DNA of 64,000 nt from Microtetraspora malaysiensis (GTDB lineage Bacteria; Actinomycetota; Actinomycetes; Streptosporangiales; Streptosporangiaceae): NCBI RefSeq assembly GCF_001528665.1, contig NZ_BBYJ01000013.1, positions 118,422 through 182,421 of the forward strand. The letters run 5' to 3'. Shown here in pieces: positions 59,466 to 64,000 of this stretch. The notes under the pieces are model-generated. The model was given only the letters and a program-made list of their open reading frames with translations. It was not told the origin of the DNA and searched no databases. Position 1 is the stretch's first letter. The number at the start of each line of letters is the position of its first letter. Position numbers and translations under genes: made by a program.

Positions 59466-61442
59466 TCAGCCGCGGGCCGGCATGTGCTTCTGGAACCAGT
59501 CCACGACGCGGGTACTGAAGTCGATCAGAGCCGGAAAGGCACGGACGCCGTGGCCTTCCTGCGCGTAGATCGCGAGCTGGGACTCGACCCCGTGCTCGAG
59601 CAGCGCCTGGTGGAACTCCTGGGCCTGCGTCGGGGGCGTGCAGCGGTCCAGGGCGCCGGCGACGTTCAGGCACGGGGTGCGCACCTTGCTGGCGTGGGCC
59701 ACCGGGCTCCTGGAGTGGAACTTGTCGCCGGGGACTTCTGGGTTCCCGTCGAGGAACAACGCGTCGAAGTGGGGGATGTTGCTGGTGAAGTGCTGGCTGT
59801 ACCAGTCCGTCACGGGTGAGACCGGTACGGCGGCGGCCCAGCGCCGGTCCTGGGTGACCAGCCACGCGGACATGTAGCCGCCGTACGACCCGCCGATCAG
59901 GCCGACCCTGGTCGGGTCCACGATCCCGCGCTCGACGAGAGCGTCGATCGCGGACGTGAAGTCGGCCGTGTCCTCGCCGCCCATCTCCCCGAACACCAGC
60001 CGGGCGAAGTCCTGCCCGCGGCCGGAGCTGCCCCGCGGGTTGGGGTTGAGGACGGCGTACCCCTGAGCCACCAGCAGCGGGATCCAAGGCGAGGACATCG
60101 ACCACAGGTTCCGGTAGCCCCACACCGGACCACCGTGGATGTTCACCACGAGCGGGAAGGGCCCGTCCCCGGCGGGGAGGCACAGGATCCCCTCGATTCG
60201 CAGCCCGTCCGGTGCGGACCAGGTGACCGTCTCGGCCTTGCCCGCGACCGACAACACGTACTCGGTGCCCGGGTGCCTGATCCCCGCGAGCTCGACCCGC
60301 TCCTCACCCAGCACCACGACCCGTTGCGGTACCGAGTAGCCCTCCTCGACGAGCACCACGCGGCCGTCGGCGGACCAGGCCCCCTCCGGGTAGCGCGTGC
60401 CGCAGCTGGTGTCCGTGCTCGACCACAGCTCGGTCATCTTCCCGGTCACCGCGTCGTACACCGCGGCGACGGTCTCCATGCCGCGGATCCCCAGGATTCC
60501 CAGGCGATCCGCGTCGATCCACTGGGTCGAGGTGACGTCCAACCCGCCGGTGTCGACCCGCTCGAAGGCAGCACCGGGAGCGCTCACCAGCAGGTCACCC
60601 GCGACAACCCAGCGGTCGCTGCACACCGCCTCGACCACCGCCAACCGTCCCCCGGAAGGCGAGGCCGCGGGCCAGCCCAGCTGCACATCGGAGCGGGCCA
60701 GTTCGGTAACCGCGCCGTCGAGGCCCAGGCGGGAGAGCACGGCCGTGTACCAGGCGCCCTCGTCCGGAGCGGGGCTGGTGACCGCGACGACCGCGTCAGG
60801 GCCGAGCCAGACCGCCTCCCAGATGTTGAGCCCCTCCGGCGACAGCCTGGTGGTCGTACCTGCCGCGAGGTCATGCATCCACAACGACCGCCACGACTCC
60901 TCCGTCACGCCGATCTCGACGCGCGGGTGCCAGTCCGGCAGCTCCTCCTTCGGCCTGCGCGTCGTGCCGCTCCCCTGACCACCGGCCAGATCGGCACCGA
61001 GCCCCGCCACCCCGAGCAGCACCTTCGTGCCGTCCGGCGACCAGGAGCAGTACTCCACCGTCCCGGCGGGCACGGCCGGGGTCGCCTCCGCCTCACCGAG
61101 CTGACCGGTCCGTAGCAGGTAGAGCTGGAACCGGCCTGCCTCCATGCGGTCGGACAGAAACGCCACCGTCGCCCCGTCCGGGGAGAAGCGCGGTTGCCGC
61201 GAGGAACCGGACGGCCCCGTCAGCGGCCGCAAGTCCGCACCGTCGACCAGGAAGCAGGCCTGGCGCGGAAGGCCGGCCAGCTCGTCGTACACGAGGCCGG
61301 TCACGGCGATCCGCGACCCGTCTGCGGAGCAGGACGGCTCCAGCAGCTTGTGCGGCCGTCCCATCACCGGCTCGTGCGACCGCCGGAAGTACTCTTCGAC
61401 CAGGTCCCAGGTGGCGCTGCCGCGCACGTCTCTACGGCTCAT
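59466..61442 (-). CDS. S9-family prolyl oligopeptidase-type peptidase
   Basis: 658 residues from ATG 61442. The N-terminal beta-propeller shows repeated blade sequences (PSCSADGSRIAVTG, PRFSPDGATVAFLSD, CSWSPDGTKVLLGV). The catalytic alpha/beta domain begins near residue 400 (VVNIHGGPVWGYRN, NPNPRGSSGRGQDFA) and holds Ser in GGSYGGYMS, Asp in GALDRCTPP and His in QEGHGV. No signal peptide, so it acts on small peptides in the cytoplasm. It reads leftward, 82 bases before the DAO-type gene, and may supply amino acids to it. Confidence 0.94.
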   Translation of the reverse strand: MSRRDVRGSATWDLVEEYFRRSHEPVMGRPHKLLEPSCSADGSRIAVTGLVYDELAGLPRQACFLVDGADLRPLTGPSGSSRQPRFSPDGATVAFLSDRMEAGRFQLYLLRTGQLGEAEATPAVPAGTVEYCSWSPDGTKVLLGVAGLGADLAGGQGSGTTRRPKEELPDWHPRVEIGVTEESWRSLWMHDLAAGTTTRLSPEGLNIWEAVWLGPDAVVAVTSPAPDEGAWYTAVLSRLGLDGAVTELARSDVQLGWPAASPSGGRLAVVEAVCSDRWVVAGDLLVSAPGAAFERVDTGGLDVTSTQWIDADRLGILGIRGMETVAAVYDAVTGKMTELWSSTDTSCGTRYPEGAWSADGRVVLVEEGYSVPQRVVVLGEERVELAGIRHPGTEYVLSVAGKAETVTWSAPDGLRIEGILCLPAGDGPFPLVVNIHGGPVWGYRNLWSMSSPWIPLLVAQGYAVLNPNPRGSSGRGQDFARLVFGEMGGEDTADFTSAIDALVERGIVDPTRVGLIGGSYGGYMSAWLVTQDRRWAAAVPVSPVTDWYSQHFTSNIPHFDALFLDGNPEVPGDKFHSRSPVAHASKVRTPCLNVAGALDRCTPPTQAQEFHQALLEHGVESQLAIYAQEGHGVRAFPALIDFSTRVVDWFQKHMPARG

Positions 61443-61757
61443 GGGCGGGACCCTACGCGGTGGGGCGGCCCATCTCCATCGACGCGGGATGGAAACCGGA
61501 GGGCTTGGGTTCAACAGGTGTCGAGGTCATCACCTCTCGTAGCGGCTGACCGTGGTGGCGCGGCCCTGACCTCGCCCGCGTGAACGGCGGGAGAGCGGCA
61601 GGCTTCCAGCCGGCTGCCGTCAGATGGCTTTACCACATGTAGCCCGGCTGTGCCATTGATAGCTGTACAGCGTTTCAGCCTTGTTAGGCCGGCAGTCATT
61701 CCCGGTGTCAACCATCCCAGTGGACGTTTCGCCTCGACGCCATCACTGGGGAGCACC
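61443..61757. promoter_or_regulatory. Divergent spacer of 315 bases
   Basis: Between the S9 peptidase (leftward) and the metallophosphatase (rightward). The middle part (about 61630-61700) is less GC-rich and is the likely site of the promoters. I see no gene, strong repeat or hairpin in it. Confidence 0.35.
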
Positions 61758-63431
61758 ATGGATCCCGTCCTCAGCCGTCGCGCCTTCCTCCTCACCTCCG
61801 GAATGACCGCCGCGGGCGTCGGGCTGGAGATCGCACTCGCCTCCACCCCGGCCACCTCCTCGACCACGACCACCTCCTCCTCCTCTTCGGCCACGACCAC
61901 AGCCACCACGGTCCAGACCGTCGCCAGGCCTCGCGGCGCCACCGGATACCGCAGGCTGGCCAACGGCCCGGGCTGGCGGCGGGTGACCCGCACCGAGCTG
62001 GCCGAGGCCAAGAAGGGCAGGGCCGAGCGCCGCACGGTGCTTGCCTGCTTCGTCCAGTTCACCGACCTGCACATCACCGACGTGCAGAGCCCGCAGCGCT
62101 ATGAGTTCCTGCGCACCGGAGCCGTGAGCGCCTGGCGCCCGCAGGAGGCGCTGACCGCCGCCGGCGCCATCTCGCTGATCGAACAGGTCAACACCCTGCG
62201 GTACGGCCCGGCCACCCGGGCGCCCATCGGCTTCGTCATGACCACGGGCGACAACACCGACAACAACTCCCGCATCGAGCTGGAGTGGTTCCTGACCGCC
62301 ATGACCGGCGGCCGCTTCACCCCCAACACCGGCGACCCGAGCGCGTACGAGGGCGTGCAGGACTCCGGCCTGGGCCTGTACTGGCAGCCCGGGTCCGGCG
62401 TGCGCGACATCGACAAGCGGGTGGGATTCCCCCGCCTGGACGGCTTCCTGGAGGCGGCCATCCGTGAGGTGAGCAGCCCCGGACTGGCCGTGCCGTGGTA
62501 CTCCACCATCGGCAACCACGACCAGCTCTTCGGCGGCGCCTACTCCACGGCCGGCGGCTTCTTCGCCGACCTGGCCACCGGCTCGCGCAAGTTGTTCACC
62601 CTGCCCGACTCCGAGGCCGCCGCCGTCTACCGGGCGCTGCGCCAGGGCCCCGACCCCACGGGCTCCCGCTTCCGCGAGGCCTGGAAGCGCTACCAGGCCA
62701 AGGCCCGCACGGTCACCGCCGACGAGCGCCGCGCTCCCGTGAGCCCGCGCGACTACATCGCCGCTCACCTCGACCCGGCACACACCGGCGCGGGGCCCGT
62801 CGGGCACGGCTACACCCGCGACAACCTCGACAGCGGCCGGCTGGACTACTCCTTCCGGATCGCCGACGGCGTCGTCGGCATCAGCCTGGACACCACCGAC
62901 CGCGGCGGCGATTACCGCGGATCGGTCGGCACCCGGCAGCTGGCCTGGCTGGAGCAGACCCTGAAGACCCACGCCGACGACATCGCGCTGATCTTCAGTC
63001 ACCACCCGAGCTGGGCCATGACCAACCTCATCCCGGCCCCGGCCCGCCCGCACGACAAGCGCCACAGCGGGCAGGAGCTGCTGGCGGTGCTGAAGAAGCA
63101 CCGCAACGTGGCCGCGTGGATCAACGGCCACTCCCACCGCAACAAGATCGTCCCGCATGGCGGCTTCTGGGAGGTCTCCACCGCCTCCCACGTCGACTAC
63201 CCGCAGCTGGCCAGGGTGATCGAGCTGGCCGACAACCGCGACGGAACGCTTTCCCTGTTCACCACGCTGGTGGAGTCGGCCGCGCCGTACCGCACCGATT
63301 TGACCGATCTGTCGCAAAACGGGCTGGCCGCGCTCTACCGGGAGCTGTCGTTCAACGCGCCGGGCCTGCAGAGCGCGCTGGCGGGCCTGCCGGGCGACCG
63401 CAACACCGAGCTCCTGCTGAAGAGGCGCTGA
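61758..63431 (+). CDS. Tat-exported metallophosphoesterase
   Basis: 557 residues from ATG 61758 with GGGGA upstream. The N-terminus has a twin-arginine motif (LSRRAFLLTSGM) and then a Ser/Thr-rich linker (ATSSTTTTSSSSSATTTATT). Metal-binding motifs in order are FTDLHITD, TGDNTDN, GNHDQ, SHHPSW and NGHSHRN, the full set of a calcineurin-like phosphoesterase. The long insert between GDN and GNH is characteristic of an actinobacterial subfamily. It is likely active on the cell surface on phosphate esters. It is not obviously linked to the neighbouring catabolic genes. Confidence 0.93.
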   Translation: MDPVLSRRAFLLTSGMTAAGVGLEIALASTPATSSTTTTSSSSSATTTATTVQTVARPRGATGYRRLANGPGWRRVTRTELAEAKKGRAERRTVLACFVQFTDLHITDVQSPQRYEFLRTGAVSAWRPQEALTAAGAISLIEQVNTLRYGPATRAPIGFVMTTGDNTDNNSRIELEWFLTAMTGGRFTPNTGDPSAYEGVQDSGLGLYWQPGSGVRDIDKRVGFPRLDGFLEAAIREVSSPGLAVPWYSTIGNHDQLFGGAYSTAGGFFADLATGSRKLFTLPDSEAAAVYRALRQGPDPTGSRFREAWKRYQAKARTVTADERRAPVSPRDYIAAHLDPAHTGAGPVGHGYTRDNLDSGRLDYSFRIADGVVGISLDTTDRGGDYRGSVGTRQLAWLEQTLKTHADDIALIFSHHPSWAMTNLIPAPARPHDKRHSGQELLAVLKKHRNVAAWINGHSHRNKIVPHGGFWEVSTASHVDYPQLARVIELADNRDGTLSLFTTLVESAAPYRTDLTDLSQNGLAALYRELSFNAPGLQSALAGLPGDRNTELLLKRR

Positions 63432-63567
63432 CAGCGTTTCGTGCGCGGGGACGGTCGGCCCGGCCGGGCACCCCTTCTGCCTCCGCGCCGCATGAAGCGG
63501 CAGATCGCCCTCCGGCGCTGCCCTCACCCCACACGGTTGCAGATCTCGTAACGGTCGGAGGGACGGG

Positions 63568-64000
63568 TCATCGTGGCGGAGACTCGGGTTGCCGGTGCAT
63601 CCGCCGCAGCGCGAACGCGAGCTGCAGCCGCAGCCGGCCCCGCGGATCGCGGACGTTCCAGCCGAGCAGGCGCTCGGCGCGGGTCAGCCGGTCCTGGAGC
63701 GTCGAATGGTGGAGGTTCAGTGCGGCGGCGGCGGTGCGCAGGCTCGGCTCGACGGCCACCGCGTGGAGCGTGGCGAGCATCCACGGCGCTACCGAACCCG
63801 CCCGGTCGAGTGCCCGCACGTCCGGAACGGGTTCGGTGTCGGGGCCGACGGCGGTGGCGAGCACGGCAAGCCCGCCCAACTCGTCGGCGTGGACCACACG
63901 GGGGCCGGGGTCCTGTTCGGTGCCGTCGGCGGTCAGGCGCAGCGCCGTCCTCGCCGCGGCCCACGACGCGGGCAGATCGAGCACCGGTACGGCGGGGCCG
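63568..64000 (-). CDS. PucR-type transcriptional regulator, C-terminal part
   Basis: The frame is open through the right edge of the window, so the 5' part is missing; about 144 residues are visible. The end carries the PucR C-terminal helix-turn-helix: VEPSLRTAAAALNLHHSTLQ then DRLTRAERLLGWNVRDP. Proteins of this family have a GGDEF-like or PucR domain upstream and control purine, amino-acid or unknown catabolic operons. The target cannot be told from this part. The 136 bases between it and the convergent phosphoesterase hold no clear gene. Confidence 0.88.
   Translation of the reverse strand, partial: GPAVPVLDLPASWAAARTALRLTADGTEQDPGPRVVHADELGGLAVLATAVGPDTEPVPDVRALDRAGSVAPWMLATLHAVAVEPSLRTAAAALNLHHSTLQDRLTRAERLLGWNVRDPRGRLRLQLAFALRRMHRQPESPPR

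Noticed and set aside
1..64000. CRISPR array, insertion sequence, tRNA, rRNA or replication origin
   Set aside because: No direct-repeat/spacer pattern, transposase motif, tRNA-like cloverleaf or origin repeats were recognised on either strand.

Overview
The window is uniformly high-GC DNA with dense, often overlapping genes (GTG starts, GTGA/ATGA junctions). The gene families are typical of a filamentous actinomycete: many P450s, a StrR-type regulator, an NRPS locus, and a Tat-exported metallophosphatase of an actinobacterial type. A Streptosporangiaceae-like genus such as Nonomuraea or Streptosporangium would fit, but genus is inference. The window cuts a gene at each end (an adenylation domain at 1 and a PucR-type regulator at 64000).

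Region 1 (about 1-51 kb) looks like one large non-ribosomal peptide cluster. Two NRPS proteins form the core. The protein at 38453-41920 is ArCP-Cy-A(Cys)-PCP. The protein at 18100-22641 is TubC-type docking-Cy-A(Cys)-MT-PCP. Both A domains carry cysteine-type pocket residues and both condensing domains are heterocyclization domains, so the predicted scaffold is pyochelin-like: aryl starter, thiazoline, then a second C- or N-methylated thiazoline or thiazolidine. A DhbE/EntE-type aryl-AMP ligase (43921-45534) would load the starter. Its pocket differs from DHB ligases (Asn-Ala and a Cys where DhbE has Asn-Tyr and Ser), suggesting another, possibly larger, aromatic acid. Tryptophan 2,3-dioxygenase, an aminotransferase, a molybdenum hydroxylase with XdhC, an HpaB-type phenol hydroxylase and a free-standing A-PCP make a tryptophan-derived quinoline-type starter plausible (inference). 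Tailoring and accessory genes include six P450s, a saccharopine-dehydrogenase-like reductase (PchG-like role possible), two O-methyltransferases, a GMC oxidoreductase, a stand-alone C domain, a FAAL with its ACP, a second A/PCP/P450/type II thioesterase set at the left edge, an APH-like kinase, an ABC exporter (26567-27457 and 31238-31975) and a StrR-like activator. The most unexpected member is a short LanB-like protein (22740-25136) lacking the elimination domain, the architecture of peptide aminoacyl-tRNA ligases (PEARLs), sitting between the NRPS and methyltransferase genes. A tiny ORF in a locally AT-richer spacer (35278-35423) is a weak candidate for a peptide partner.

Region 2 (about 51.4-61.5 kb) is a catabolic neighbourhood: a PfkB kinase, an MHS-type MFS permease, a FadR-like GntR regulator with three phased operator-like repeats in front of it, a class III CoA-transferase, a binding-protein-like gene without signal peptide, an enoyl-CoA hydratase, a DAO-type flavoprotein and an S9 peptidase. 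Region 3 (61.7-64 kb) has a Tat metallophosphatase and the end of a PucR-type regulator.

Regulatory structure visible in the DNA includes strong hairpin terminators at 4775, 30210 and 45553; a hairpin that buries the ribosome-binding site of the O-methyltransferase at 45653-46690; arrays of short phased repeats at 35525-35584, 35607-35643 and 46745-46796; and three 22-bp-spaced operators at 53838-53895. No tRNA, rRNA, CRISPR array, insertion sequence or polyketide synthase was seen.
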